Source: an uncultured Lachnospiraceae bacterium (GTDB lineage: Bacteria > Bacillota > Clostridia > Lachnospirales > Lachnospiraceae). Taken from it: DNA of 64,000 bases. The DNA lies in contig CAKRYR010000004.1 of assembly GCA_934432595.1 (NCBI GenBank), forward strand, positions 1 to 64,000, read 5' to 3'. Numbering within the stretch: the stretch's first letter is position 1; every line of letters starts with the position of its first letter. Both the position numbers and the translations under genes were made by a program. The notes below the pieces were generated by a model that was not told where the DNA came from, ran no database searches, and saw only the letters and a program-made list of their open reading frames with translations. Positions 15,848 to 24,761 of this stretch are shown one piece after another.

Positions 15848-16276
15848 ATGACTAAAGAACAAGCAGTTAGAATTTTATCGAGTAATACAAGTGCAGAAGA
15901 AATAAATAAACTAAAGTATTATGCAGGATTTAATCAAGATAAAGTTTTGGAACAAATACAAGAAGCTTTGGATATGGGAGCAGATGCTTTGAGAAAGTTA
16001 GGTGAGTATAAGAAATTATCAAAGAAAATTCTTGATAAAAATTTTACTAATGTAGAATTAACTTTGTTAGAAAATTTAAATAAAAAATATAAATGGATTG
16101 TTAGAGATAAATGTAATGCATTATATGTATATAAAGAAGATGAACCCTTTACAACTGGTACGGTGTGGAGTAATTATTCAGTTAATTATGTTCGTTTTCC
16201 ATATGATGATATTTTTAAATCTATTAGTTATGAAGATAAAAAAGCAACATACATAGATGATTATGTAGAAAGGTAG
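15848..16276 (+). CDS. Two-module phage protein, paralogue of 13836 C-terminus (142 aa)
   Basis: The N-terminal half (MTKEQAVRILSSNTSAEEIN, then a helix ending DMGADALRKLGEY) is a helical module seen on other phage proteins. The C-terminal 65 residues (KKYKWIVRDKCNALYVYKED, ending YIDDYVER) match the genes at 13836 and 41488. AAGGAGGTAGAA precedes ATG 15848. Its place between the two RNA ligases may be coincidence. Confidence 0.7.
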   Translation: MTKEQAVRILSSNTSAEEINKLKYYAGFNQDKVLEQIQEALDMGADALRKLGEYKKLSKKILDKNFTNVELTLLENLNKKYKWIVRDKCNALYVYKEDEPFTTGTVWSNYSVNYVRFPYDDIFKSISYEDKKATYIDDYVER

Positions 16277-16294
16277 AATGAGGTGAAATAACTT

Positions 16295-16930
16295 ATGATA
16301 AAGAAATGTATTTATCCAAAGACAAAAAGAGTTAAAGTTGAAGAAAAATTTGAGTGTGAATTAACTGAAAAATTAGATGGTTCTAATATGTGTATATTCA
16401 AGAAAGATGAAGTTCTTTATGTAGCACAAAGAAATAATATATTTACATTTGATGAAATATTAGAGATGGATAAACCAAAGAAAACTTTATATAAAGGATT
16501 ACATAGTTGGGTTGCTGAACATAAAGATTACCTACAAGAAAACTTATATAATAATGCAGTATTATGTGGAGAATGGTTAGGCATGGGATGTTTGAAATAT
16601 GATAATGAATTGTTTGATAAGAAGTTCTATATGTTTGCTAAAGCAAATATAACAGAGGATTTTGATTTAAAGAACATTTATTATTATCATGAATTGTTCA
16701 TTTATCCATTTAAGAATCAAGAAATTCCTGACTTTATTGGTGTAGTTCCTGTAGTAAAAGTTGAAAAGACAATACCTAATAAGAAAGATTTAGATGAGAT
16801 TTATGCAGAATACCTTAAAAAAGTTAATAGAAATGTTGAAGGTATTATTGTAAATTATCAAAATAATATAACTAAATATGTAAGAATGAAGAATGGTAAG
16901 TTACAAGAACATATAGATAGTTTTAAATAA
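16295..16930 (+). CDS. KxDG-type RNA ligase, minimal form (211 aa)
   Basis: A nucleotidyltransferase-type ligase: motif I TEKLDGSN with the AMP-accepting Lys26, a motif III/IIIa region NAVLCGEWLGMGCLKY (87-102), motif IV VEGIIVNY (181-188) and motif V TKYVRMKNGK. It seals RNA 3'-OH and 5'-phosphate ends with ATP. At 211 residues it is just the catalytic domain with no C-terminal specificity domain. I call it an RNA rather than DNA ligase from the DGSN motif and small size. GAGGTGAAATAACTT precedes ATG 16295. Works alongside RtcB 460 bases upstream. Confidence 0.82.
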   Translation: MIKKCIYPKTKRVKVEEKFECELTEKLDGSNMCIFKKDEVLYVAQRNNIFTFDEILEMDKPKKTLYKGLHSWVAEHKDYLQENLYNNAVLCGEWLGMGCLKYDNELFDKKFYMFAKANITEDFDLKNIYYYHELFIYPFKNQEIPDFIGVVPVVKVEKTIPNKKDLDEIYAEYLKKVNRNVEGIIVNYQNNITKYVRMKNGKLQEHIDSFK

Positions 16931-16956
16931 TAATACAAAAGGAGAATTTTATACAT

Positions 16957-17508
16957 ATGAAACTAAAAAATGGAAAAGAAAATAAAACAATGAAAAAATC
17001 AGATTTAAAGAATGGTATGATTGTTCAAACTAGAAACGGAGAAAAATGGTTGGTTAACAATAAATATTTATTAAGAGAAGAATGTGGCTGCATAATGATT
17101 GGTGTATATAACGATAAGTTAGAACATCCAACTATTTCTTGTTTCGATATTGTTAATATATACATATCTAAAGCTATGAGTATAACAGACTTATTTGATG
17201 AAGAATATTTAGATTTGTTTTGGAAAAGAACAGAAGATTTCAAGGTAGGTGATATTGTTAAAGTAGTAGAAAAAGAAGCAACATATAATCTGTATATAGA
17301 TTTTTTCAAAGAACAAGATTTACCTATGAGTTATGCTATTAGATATGTATATTATCATTTACCTGACGAAGAAAGTAAATATAGAATTTTGTATATAGGC
17401 AAACATAAATATAAAGATAAAGATATAATTGTTATTGAATCTATAAGCACTAGAGAAATCTATTTGGTAGATTATAATGGTATAGAAATTTATAAAAAAA
17501 ATAACTAA
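16957..17508 (+). CDS. Phage protein with DLKNGMIV N-terminal module (183 aa)
   Basis: After a lysine-rich start, KKSDLKNGMIVQTRNGEKWL (from about residue 12) matches the N-terminus of the protein at 41488 (KKDLKNGMIVETRDKHKLLV), where it is fused to a different C-terminal domain. The second half is unrecognised. AAAGGAG lies 12 bases before ATG 16957; ATG 16990 is the alternative. Its stop codon overlaps repeat copy 3. Confidence 0.65.
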   Translation: MKLKNGKENKTMKKSDLKNGMIVQTRNGEKWLVNNKYLLREECGCIMIGVYNDKLEHPTISCFDIVNIYISKAMSITDLFDEEYLDLFWKRTEDFKVGDIVKVVEKEATYNLYIDFFKEQDLPMSYAIRYVYYHLPDEESKYRILYIGKHKYKDKDIIVIESISTREIYLVDYNGIEIYKKNN

Positions 17509-17543
17509 AAACTATTTACAGAAAAATAAAAATGTGGTAAAAT
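17503..17543 (+). promoter_or_regulatory. Sigma-A promoter fused to 16-bp repeat, copy 3
   Basis: AACTAAAAACTATTTA (17503-17518) runs into TTTACA (17515-17520), then exactly 17 bases, then TAAAAT (17538-17543). The repeat therefore overlaps the -35 box, an ideal place for a repressor. The block of about 75 bases up to the start codon is repeated at 41414 with two differences. Confidence 0.75.
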
Positions 17544-17576
17544 AAATATATAATAATTAATAAGAGGAGTGATTAT

Positions 17577-17759
17577 ATGTCGACAATTATAGAGGTAAAA
17601 AATAATATAACATTTTCAGGATATAATAGAAAAATAATAAAACTCAAAGAATGTGAGGAATTAAATTTTACTAACAATTTTCTATTGATAACTAACAATA
17701 ATAATGGCGGTAAAACTTATATACCTATGAGTAATGTATTAGGATTTAGATTTAAATAA
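17577..17759 (+). CDS. Hypothetical phage protein (60 aa)
   Basis: First gene after the copy-3 promoter, with AGAGGAGTGATTAT before ATG 17577. Beta-rich small protein. Unrecognised. The 68 bases after it hold only a leader. Confidence 0.65.
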   Translation: MSTIIEVKNNITFSGYNRKIIKLKECEELNFTNNFLLITNNNNGGKTYIPMSNVLGFRFK

Positions 17760-17827
17760 AAGTGCCAAGAACTCTCCGAAATTTTAGGTTCGTGTGTAGT
17801 TCACTAAATAATAGAAAGGAAAAAAAT

Positions 17828-18304
17828 ATGATAAAGGTTTTCAATAAAATTACAAGAGAATGGTTAGATGATGTATACATAGATAAATACGAAAATGTAT
17901 ATCGTTATAAAAAAAATACATTGTTTGGAAATGGAATAATATTAGAACCAATTAATGATGATTGTTTTGTTCTACAGGGTGTAGGGTATGTAGATAAGAA
18001 TGGACATAGTTTATATGATAATGACATTATTACGGATGGGGAAGATATTAAGCAAGGAGTTATTGTTTGTTTTAATTGTACTTATATTGTAATAGATTAT
18101 GCAGAAGAAAAATATTATCCATTAAATTCCCTTAATCCATTAGATATTCAATATATTGGTAACGTCATTGATACCAAAGTTTATGATAAAAATGGCAATG
18201 TTGTTGAGTTTGTTTTCCAAATAGAAGAAGATAGTGAAGTAGATGATGTTGATAATATTAATAATACTTATAAGATTAACTATATAGATAAAAACAAAAT
18301 GTAG
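17828..18304 (+). CDS. YopX-like phage protein (158 aa)
   Basis: The middle part (VLQGVGYVDKNGHSLYDNDI, then a beta strand region, then PLDIQYIGNVID) follows the order of the YopX domain: a small-barrel domain named from an SP-beta gene and found across Firmicutes prophages. Function unknown. AGAAAGGAAAAAAAT before ATG 17828; an in-frame upstream start at 17762 lacks a site. The acidic C-terminus is an extension. Confidence 0.6.
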   Translation: MIKVFNKITREWLDDVYIDKYENVYRYKKNTLFGNGIILEPINDDCFVLQGVGYVDKNGHSLYDNDIITDGEDIKQGVIVCFNCTYIVIDYAEEKYYPLNSLNPLDIQYIGNVIDTKVYDKNGNVVEFVFQIEEDSEVDDVDNINNTYKINYIDKNKM

Positions 18305-18315
18305 GTGGTGATTAT

Positions 18316-19005
18316 ATGGCAAATTATCTTCTAAAATACAAAGGAAAATATAGGTTATTACCTAAACTCGATGCTAGAACTAATGATATTCCTAGAGAAA
18401 AGAATGGCGATATATCTGAGGGATATGATGATATATATATATCTTGTAGATTTGGAAATGAGATAAGTGTATATGGTTGTGATAGTAGTAGAAGAATGTG
18501 GTTAGAAGCGTATATACCAAGTATAAGTAGAGGAAGAAATGTAATTAAAGAAGTCAAAGAAAAAGGAATAGAATATAGAAATCATATCGAAACAGACAAA
18601 GAAGTAATATTCAGATTTAAGGCAAAAGATATTGATGAAATAGCAAAATTATTAAAGGTAAAAGTATCTGGAGCAAATATAAGTCCATTCAGTAGTAAGA
18701 ATTTACCACAAGACAAAAATCTCGTTTCTATACCAACGGATAAAATGCAAGAATATAAAGATATAATTGGTAAGGTTAACGAAGGTAACTTACTTATCAT
18801 ACATAGGATAACAAATGATTTTCTTGCTAATATCCTAGAAAAAAGATTTAGAAAGACAGATAAAACTTTTAGTTACAAGACAGATATGAAACAATTGAAA
18901 TTGAGTAGGCTTGTTAAGGAATATATCTATTATAAAGATATGTGGCAGAAATATATAACTTATTTAGATAAAGAAATAAATAAGTTTTTACAAACAAATA
19001 ACTAG
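18316..19005 (+). CDS. Conserved phage protein (229 aa)
   Basis: Begins MANYLLKYKGKYRLLPKLDA and contains DIYISCRFGNEISVYG, AYIPSISRGRN and GANISPFSSKNLP, an order I recall from conserved uncharacterised phage proteins of the Clostridia. AGGTGGTGATTAT precedes ATG 18316. Its last codons overlap repeat copy 4. Function unknown. Confidence 0.7.
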   Translation: MANYLLKYKGKYRLLPKLDARTNDIPREKNGDISEGYDDIYISCRFGNEISVYGCDSSRRMWLEAYIPSISRGRNVIKEVKEKGIEYRNHIETDKEVIFRFKAKDIDEIAKLLKVKVSGANISPFSSKNLPQDKNLVSIPTDKMQEYKDIIGKVNEGNLLIIHRITNDFLANILEKRFRKTDKTFSYKTDMKQLKLSRLVKEYIYYKDMWQKYITYLDKEINKFLQTNN

Positions 19006-19015
19006 CAACTATTTA
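19000..19015 (+). promoter_or_regulatory. 16-bp intergenic repeat, copy 4
   Basis: AACTAGCAACTATTTA, two changes from consensus, overlapping the stop of the previous gene. TTTACA at 18987-18992 stands 17 bases before TATTTA at the repeat's end, a possible but weak promoter, with the repeat covering the spacer and -10. Confidence 0.5.
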
Positions 19016-19040
19016 TAGAAAAAAGTGAGGTATAAATAAT

Positions 19041-19913
19041 ATGGGATTAAAGGTTTTAAGTTTATGTGATGGAATATCATGTGGTCGTATAGCTTTAGAC
19101 AAAGTGGGAATAGAAATAGATGAATATTATGCAGCAGAGATTAAACCTATTGCGATTAAAGTGACTAAAAGTAATTACCCAGACACTATACATATTGGTG
19201 ATGTTAATAAGGTTAGTTTTAAAGATGGGATATTATATACAGAAGATACTCAATATGATGTTGGAAATATTGATTTAGTAATTTTTGGTTCGCCATGTCA
19301 ATCTCTTTTTATTGCGATGAAAACTGAATTAAGAGTGGGTTTTGAAAATAAACAAAAGTCAGGATTATTTTATGAATGCTACAGAATTTTAAAAGAAGTT
19401 AATCCAAAATATTTTTTAATGGAAAATGTAGCACGAATGAAAAAGAAGGATGAAGATATTATAACAGAAGCTATGGGTGTTAAACCAATTAGAATTAATA
19501 GTAAGTTAGTGTCAGCACAACTTAGAGATAGATTGTATTGGACTAATATTCCGAATATAACCATTCCGGAAGATAAAGAAATTTTGTTACAAGATATTCT
19601 AACTAGTGGATATACAGATAGAGAAAAGGCAAGAGCATTATTAGTTAGTGATAGTAGACCACTTACTACAAAAGAAAAAATGATACGTAGATATAGAAAT
19701 ACAGGATTTACTACTCTTATATGGGAAGAATTGGGTAATAATGAATCAGTAAGATATTTAAATCAAATAGAATTAGAAAGGTGTCAAACTGTACCAGAAG
19801 GTTATACATCTTGTCTTACTAGAAATCAAGCTGCTGACGTGCTTGGTGATGGTTGGACAGTAGATGTAATAGCACATATATTAAGTTTCATTCCTAAAGA
19901 AGATTGTAAGTAG
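19041..19913 (+). CDS. DNA cytosine-5 methyltransferase, small DNMT3-like type (290 aa)
   Basis: Transfers methyl from S-adenosylmethionine to cytosine C5. Motif I VLSLCDGISCGRIAL (5-19), motif IV FGSPCQS with the nucleophile Cys86, motif VI LMENVARM, motif VIII QLRDRLYWT, motif IX LNQIELERCQTVPEGYTS and motif X LGDGWTVDVIAHI are all present, so the enzyme looks intact. The compact form with a short target domain resembles the phage DNMT3-like group. No restriction enzyme is nearby, so it probably shields phage DNA from host restriction. Next gene is an amino-methyltransferase 11 bases on. Confidence 0.88.
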   Translation: MGLKVLSLCDGISCGRIALDKVGIEIDEYYAAEIKPIAIKVTKSNYPDTIHIGDVNKVSFKDGILYTEDTQYDVGNIDLVIFGSPCQSLFIAMKTELRVGFENKQKSGLFYECYRILKEVNPKYFLMENVARMKKKDEDIITEAMGVKPIRINSKLVSAQLRDRLYWTNIPNITIPEDKEILLQDILTSGYTDREKARALLVSDSRPLTTKEKMIRRYRNTGFTTLIWEELGNNESVRYLNQIELERCQTVPEGYTSCLTRNQAADVLGDGWTVDVIAHILSFIPKEDCK

Positions 19914-19924
19914 GTGGTATATAT

Positions 19925-20650
19925 ATGGGTAAAGTAAAGTTAATTAATGGAAATTGTTTAGACACTTTAAAGAATATTCCTAGCGAAAGTATTGATTTAA
20001 TAGTTACAGACCCCCCTTATCTAACCACTTCAAGAGGAAATGCTGGTAATAGTGGAGGTATGTTACAAAAAGATATTAATAAAAAAGGTAAAGTGTTTAC
20101 ATATAACAATATTGATTGTAGTGAATATGCACCAGAGTTTTACAGATTATTAAAAGATGGTAGTCATTGTTATGTGATGACTAATCACGTTAATCTTATA
20201 CATATGTTAAATACCTTTACTGCAAATGGTTTTCATTTTATTAAATCTTTGATTTGGGATAAAGGCAATAAAATTATGGGGCAGTATTATATGTCTCAGT
20301 TTGAATATATACTTTTCTTCCGTAAAGGCAGAGGTGTTAAGATTAATAATTGCGGTACAAGTGATATTATTTCTGTACCAAATAAAAAGCAAAAAGGTAA
20401 AGATGGTAAGAATTTGCACGATACTGAAAAGCCTGTAGGTCTTATGGATGTCCTTATTGAAAATTCAAGTAAAGAAGATGGTTTGGTATTAGACCCATTT
20501 ATGGGGATAGGTGCTACTGGTGTGTCTGCTATTGGGTTAAAACGTAATTTCATTGGCATTGAGCTTGATGAGGATTATTTTAAGATTGCTAAAAGCAGAA
20601 TAGAAGAAATTGAAATAGTTGAAAAGAGAAAAGGCTCACAATCTCTTTAA
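19925..20650 (+). CDS. DNA N6-adenine or N4-cytosine methyltransferase (241 aa)
   Basis: Beta-class order: catalytic motif IV VTDPPYLTT at about residues 30-37 near the N-terminus, and the AdoMet-binding part at the C-terminus (LVLDPFMGIGATGVSAIGL, then FIGIELDEDYF). The HDTEKPVGLMD box before it is typical. Complete at 241 residues. Cotranscribed with the C5 enzyme. Which base it methylates cannot be told from sequence. Confidence 0.88.
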   Translation: MGKVKLINGNCLDTLKNIPSESIDLIVTDPPYLTTSRGNAGNSGGMLQKDINKKGKVFTYNNIDCSEYAPEFYRLLKDGSHCYVMTNHVNLIHMLNTFTANGFHFIKSLIWDKGNKIMGQYYMSQFEYILFFRKGRGVKINNCGTSDIISVPNKKQKGKDGKNLHDTEKPVGLMDVLIENSSKEDGLVLDPFMGIGATGVSAIGLKRNFIGIELDEDYFKIAKSRIEEIEIVEKRKGSQSL

Positions 20651-20668
20651 CTTTAGCTTTTGGGCAGT

Positions 20669-20699
20669 TCGTAAGAATTAATTGATTAATCGACGAAGG
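20669..20699 (+). other. Imperfect intergenic hairpin
   Basis: TTCGT and ACGAA form the base and TTAAT/ATTAA the inner part of a stem between genes. No T run follows, so its role is unclear. Confidence 0.25.
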
Positions 20700-20720
20700 A
20701 ATAATTGAGATTAGAAAGAA

Positions 20721-21179
20721 GTGATAATTTTGGTATACATAGTAATACATTCTTTCGATGAAACAAAACTAAAAAAAACTAGAACACTATTAATGAATTA
20801 TTATTATGATAAACTTACAGAGTATTCATCTAAAAGTATGTTAATTAGTAATAAGATATTAATAGATTTTTGTATAAGTGATTTCACAAAAATGGAAAAT
20901 CAAAGATGTGATATTGTTTATTCTTTAGATACTATGTCGAGAGAAAAGTTAATATCATTCATAATAAAAAACAAAGATGTTAATTTGATAAAGAAAACAT
21001 TAGATAACAACTTTGATGCTATATTATTGAATAGACACTTGGTATTCGGTTCTCTATTTATAGAGAATATAGTCGATAATATTTCTAATCTTATTTCAAT
21101 AATTAATGAGAATCTAAAATACAAGGAAAGTTTATTATGTAATGATTCAGATATAATAAGTAAATTGCATTTTTTATAA
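20721..21179 (+). CDS. Hypothetical phage protein (152 aa)
   Basis: GTG at 20721 or TTG at 20730 could start it; AGAAAGAAG suits the TTG slightly better. Helical, no recognised domain. Followed by repeat copy 5 and its promoter. Confidence 0.6.
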   Translation: MIILVYIVIHSFDETKLKKTRTLLMNYYYDKLTEYSSKSMLISNKILIDFCISDFTKMENQRCDIVYSLDTMSREKLISFIIKNKDVNLIKKTLDNNFDAILLNRHLVFGSLFIENIVDNISNLISIINENLKYKESLLCNDSDIISKLHFL

Positions 21180-21184
21180 AAAAT

Positions 21185-21224
21185 AACTAAAAACTATTTG
21201 CAGAAAAAATATTTTGTAGATAAT
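21185..21224 (+). promoter_or_regulatory. Promoter with 16-bp repeat, copy 5
   Basis: AACTAAAAACTATTTG (one change) overlaps TTTGCA at 21197-21202, with GATAAT 16 bases on (21219-21224). Would drive the cysteine desulfurase and the replication block behind it. Confidence 0.6.
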
Positions 21225-21253
21225 ATAATATATAGATAAAGTGAGGTGATGAT

Positions 21254-22396
21254 ATGTATTTAGATAACGCAGCAACTACAAAACCTAATAAAGAAATATT
21301 AAATGCTATAAAACCTTATATTACAGATATGTGGCATAATCCATCTGCTATTTATTCAAATGCTATTAAAGTTAGAAAAGATATAGAAAGTGTCAGATGT
21401 AAAATAGCAAATTATATTAATTGTAATTCTAATGAAATATATTTTACGTCAGGTGGAAGTGAAGCTAATAATTGGGTTATACAAGGCTTTATTAGGAAAT
21501 GTAGGAAAGATAATGTTAAACCAATTATTATTACTAGCAATATAGAACATAAATCAATACTTAGATGTTTAGAAAATATTAAAGTAGAATATTTTAAACT
21601 TAATGTTAACGACAAAGGTTTTGTTAGTGGAGTTGAACTAGAAGAGCTATTAGAACAGTTAAGTAATGATACGACTAGAATACTTGTAACTATACAATAT
21701 GCCAACAATGAAATTGGAACTATACAAGATATAGAATTATTATGTGATATATCACATGAATATAATGCTTTATTCCATACAGATGCAGTTCAAGCATTTG
21801 GAAATATATCTATAGACATAAAGAATAATCTAGGTATAGATTTTATATCGGTTAGTGGACATAAAATTGGTGCTTTAAAAGGGATAGGATTTTTATATAA
21901 AAAAAATGGTATAGAAATAGAACCTTTAATATATGGGACTCAGGAAAAAGGAATGAGGGGGTCTACAGAAAATGTTGTAGGAATAATAAGTTTAGGCAAG
22001 GCTCTTGAATTATATGAAGCAGACTTTGTAAAAATAGTTGATTGTAGAGAATATATAATTAATGAACTTATAGATAGAAAAAATGTAAAGATTAATGGAC
22101 ATCGTTTTATAAGGTTGCCTAATAATATAAGTATTACTTTAAAAGATAATATAAATAATCAAGCGTTTATACATTTCTTAGAAACATATGATGTTCAAGT
22201 AGCTAGTGGAAGTGCTTGTAATTCTAATACAATAGAAAAATCTTATGTATTGAAAGCCATTGGTTTAACTGATGAAGATATAGACAAAACATTAAGAATT
22301 ACATTGCCACATAATATTAATTTATATGATGCTAAATCAATTGTTAATACAATTGTAAAAGCTATAGATGAGTTTAAAATTATTAATAGTAATTAA
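21254..22396 (+). CDS. Cysteine desulfurase, NifS/IscS type (380 aa)
   Basis: A PLP enzyme that takes sulfur from cysteine for Fe-S clusters or thio-modification. YLDNAATTKPNKEI at the start, the PLP lysine Lys204 in ISVSGHKIGALKG, NNEIGTIQD (151-159), and the sulfur-carrying Cys322 in ASGSACNSN make it complete. GTGAGGTGATGAT precedes ATG 21254. No IscU, no DndCDE and no thiouridylase gene is in the window. In this element it could feed Fe-S clusters to the NrdG-like activase, the FTR-like protein or a nuclease, or support an unseen DNA or tRNA thio-modification. Unusual cargo for a phage. Confidence 0.88.
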   Translation: MYLDNAATTKPNKEILNAIKPYITDMWHNPSAIYSNAIKVRKDIESVRCKIANYINCNSNEIYFTSGGSEANNWVIQGFIRKCRKDNVKPIIITSNIEHKSILRCLENIKVEYFKLNVNDKGFVSGVELEELLEQLSNDTTRILVTIQYANNEIGTIQDIELLCDISHEYNALFHTDAVQAFGNISIDIKNNLGIDFISVSGHKIGALKGIGFLYKKNGIEIEPLIYGTQEKGMRGSTENVVGIISLGKALELYEADFVKIVDCREYIINELIDRKNVKINGHRFIRLPNNISITLKDNINNQAFIHFLETYDVQVASGSACNSNTIEKSYVLKAIGLTDEDIDKTLRITLPHNINLYDAKSIVNTIVKAIDEFKIINSN

Positions 22397-22414
22397 GAAA
22401 GGATGAGGTTTGTT

Positions 22415-23572
22415 ATGGCAAAAAAAATAATCAAGAAAGATTGGGTTAGTACATTTAACTTAATCGGAGAAGCTAAAATTAATGATGAGTATACTTTTAA
22501 GATTAACCAGCATTCAGAAAAATCAGATTGGGTTTACAATAGTATGAATCTTGGTATTGATTGTGGAGAAAAATGTGGTGTCGTTTATTGTGAATGTTTA
22601 GGTGGATATAGTACAAAAGGGAATAGTGTATTATATGCACATGGAAAAGATGAGAATGGTAAAGATGATTTTGATTCTAAATTGGAAATTGCTTGGGATG
22701 ATAGGTTTGATGAAGATGTGTTAGAAGAAGTAGGAGATTTATGTTTTATTAAAGTAGGGGTTGAAAAGAAAGAAGATGGAAGTACTTTCTATAAAAAATT
22801 CTTATCTGAATATGATGCTATTGCTTATATTAAAGAACATTTAGAACCTGGAACAGTTGTAAATGTAAAGGGTAGATTAAAGTATTCTTTATATAAAGGA
22901 GAAACTCAAGTTAGAAAAGAGATTACTTCTATTGCTTTATCAAAAGCAGATGATAAATCTAAATATAATGCAAGATTTACTCAAACAATTTTACTTGATA
23001 AAAATAGTGTAGGAGAGCCAGATAAATCCAAGGGTATAATTCCTATATATACAAAAGTATTAGACTATGTGAAAGATATAGATGGATGTGAAGTTAAAGG
23101 TCAATATCCATTTAAAAAGGCATTTGAATATGAAGCAGATTTAAACAATAAAGAGTTATTGAAATCTATAATAAGCAAATTATTTAAAGTCAAAAAGGAT
23201 ATAACGCAAATTACTTTTGTTGGAAGATTTATAGAAGGTGGGGCAGTAGTACAAGCTACATTAGATGATATACCAGATGATATAAAAGAATTAATAGAAC
23301 TTGGTGTTTATACAGAAGAAGAAGCATTAAGAGAATGTGCTGATAATGGTAACAGAGAAAAGAGAATGGTACTTGTTAAACCATTGATTAAAAAAGTAGG
23401 TGATGAAGATAAGAAAGTTGCTGTTATTCAGAAATTTGAGAAGAGATATACAGAAGAGGATTTGGTAATTGAATTAGAGAAAAAGGAAGAGAAAAAAACA
23501 GATGAAGTAGACAATCAAGAAGTTGATGATGATTTAGATGATGATAGTTTAGATTGGTTAGATAGTATTTAA
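22415..23572 (+). CDS. Single-stranded DNA-binding-like protein (385 aa)
   Basis: A two-part beta-rich protein whose segment GTVVNVKGRLKYSLYKGETQ reads like an OB-fold strand set, ending in a very acidic tail with a terminal Trp (DDDLDDDSLDWLDSI), like the partner-binding tail of SSB proteins. It stands directly before a Sak4-like recombination ATPase, where many phages keep their SSB. Start at ATG 22415 after AAAGGATGAGG. The call rests on context and tail, not on a firm family match. Confidence 0.55.
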   Translation: MAKKIIKKDWVSTFNLIGEAKINDEYTFKINQHSEKSDWVYNSMNLGIDCGEKCGVVYCECLGGYSTKGNSVLYAHGKDENGKDDFDSKLEIAWDDRFDEDVLEEVGDLCFIKVGVEKKEDGSTFYKKFLSEYDAIAYIKEHLEPGTVVNVKGRLKYSLYKGETQVRKEITSIALSKADDKSKYNARFTQTILLDKNSVGEPDKSKGIIPIYTKVLDYVKDIDGCEVKGQYPFKKAFEYEADLNNKELLKSIISKLFKVKKDITQITFVGRFIEGGAVVQATLDDIPDDIKELIELGVYTEEEALRECADNGNREKRMVLVKPLIKKVGDEDKKVAVIQKFEKRYTEEDLVIELEKKEEKKTDEVDNQEVDDDLDDDSLDWLDSI

Positions 23573-23583
23573 TTTTTTATTTT

Positions 23584-23599
23584 AACTAAAAACTATTTA
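23584..23599 (+). promoter_or_regulatory. 16-bp intergenic repeat, copy 6
   Basis: AACTAAAAACTATTTA, exact, 27 bases before the start at 23627 and followed by the ribosome binding site GGAGAG. No room for a -10 box downstream. Confidence 0.55.
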
Positions 23600-23626
23600 C
23601 GAAAAATAAAGGAGAGATGATTAACA

Positions 23627-24742
23627 ATGGCTAGAAAATTCGGTAAGAAAAAAGAAATTAGTTTAAATCCATTATCATATAACATAGGTGTTGCAGGTAT
23701 ATCAGGTATTGGTAAATCAACCTTAGTTAAGAATGTATGTGAAAGACTAGTAGGCGATGATGGATATATTATGTTAGATATAGGTAGAGAAAGTGGACAT
23801 GATTGTATAGAAGGTATCGTGTCTGAAACAGTAAGAACTTGGGAAGAACTTACAGATGTTATTGATGATATAGTAGAAAATAGAAGTACTGATTATAAAG
23901 ATTTAAAGGTAGTCGTATTTGATACTTTAGATGAAATGTTTACCCTATCTGATAATGAAGCTATAAGACAACACAATTTAGACCATCCAGATAAAAGAGT
24001 TGATACTATTAATTCTGTAGCTGGTGGTTTTGGAAAAGGATTAGATAAGAGTATTGACTTAGTATTAGAACAGTTATTTGCATTAAAAGAAGTAGATGTA
24101 TCATTTATTGTTATTCTCCACACAAAGAATAAAGATATTGAGGATGCTATTACAGGTCAAACATATCAAACTATAACAGCTAATATGCCACAAAGATATT
24201 TCAATGCAATAAAATCTAAATTGGATTTCCTAGGTGTAGCTTATATAGATAGAGAGATAATTAAAGAAAAATTAAATAGGAAAGACCCTGTCACAAAGAA
24301 AGACATAACTAGAAACAAAGTTGTCGATGAATCAAGAAAAATTGCATTTCGTTCAGATGAGTATAATCTTGATTCTAAATCTAGATTCGAAAGTATAGTG
24401 TCTGATATACCGCTAGATGCAGATGAATTTATTAAGGCTATAGAAGATGCTATTAAAACAGAGCAAAGTAAGTCAGAAAAGAGTTTTGAAAAAACTCAAG
24501 AAGAACAAGAAAAAAAAGAGATTGAAAAATTAAAAGAGATAGCTAAAAAAGAAAAAGTTAATAAAGAAAAGAAAGAACTAGATACCAAAAAAGAATTGAT
24601 AAAGAATTATATTATCGAAAACAAAGGGAATTTAAAAGCTATTAAACCTTTAACATCTATGGCAAAAGAATTAGGATATTCAACACCATTGGAAGTAGAC
24701 AATATTAAAGATGCAGACAAGCTAATTGAATTAATTTCATAA
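23627..24742 (+). CDS. Sak4-like RecA-fold ATPase (371 aa)
   Basis: Walker A AGISGIGKST (23-32) and Walker B LKVVVFDTLDEM show a P-loop ATPase of the RecA/AAA_24 type used in phages for single-strand annealing and recombination. The first 250 residues are the ATPase core; a long lysine- and glutamate-rich coiled coil follows (about 280-325), then a small helical domain. Next to the SSB-like gene, the usual Sak4 arrangement, it probably loads on SSB-coated DNA. GGAGAGATGATTAACA precedes ATG 23627. Confidence 0.75.
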   Translation: MARKFGKKKEISLNPLSYNIGVAGISGIGKSTLVKNVCERLVGDDGYIMLDIGRESGHDCIEGIVSETVRTWEELTDVIDDIVENRSTDYKDLKVVVFDTLDEMFTLSDNEAIRQHNLDHPDKRVDTINSVAGGFGKGLDKSIDLVLEQLFALKEVDVSFIVILHTKNKDIEDAITGQTYQTITANMPQRYFNAIKSKLDFLGVAYIDREIIKEKLNRKDPVTKKDITRNKVVDESRKIAFRSDEYNLDSKSRFESIVSDIPLDADEFIKAIEDAIKTEQSKSEKSFEKTQEEQEKKEIEKLKEIAKKEKVNKEKKELDTKKELIKNYIIENKGNLKAIKPLTSMAKELGYSTPLEVDNIKDADKLIELIS

Positions 24743-24761
24743 TAACCTCTTAATTATATAG

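Noticed and set aside
21254..22396. Dnd phosphorothioation system
   Set aside because: Only a DndA/IscS-like desulfurase is present; no DndC, DndD, DndE or Ssp gene is in the window.
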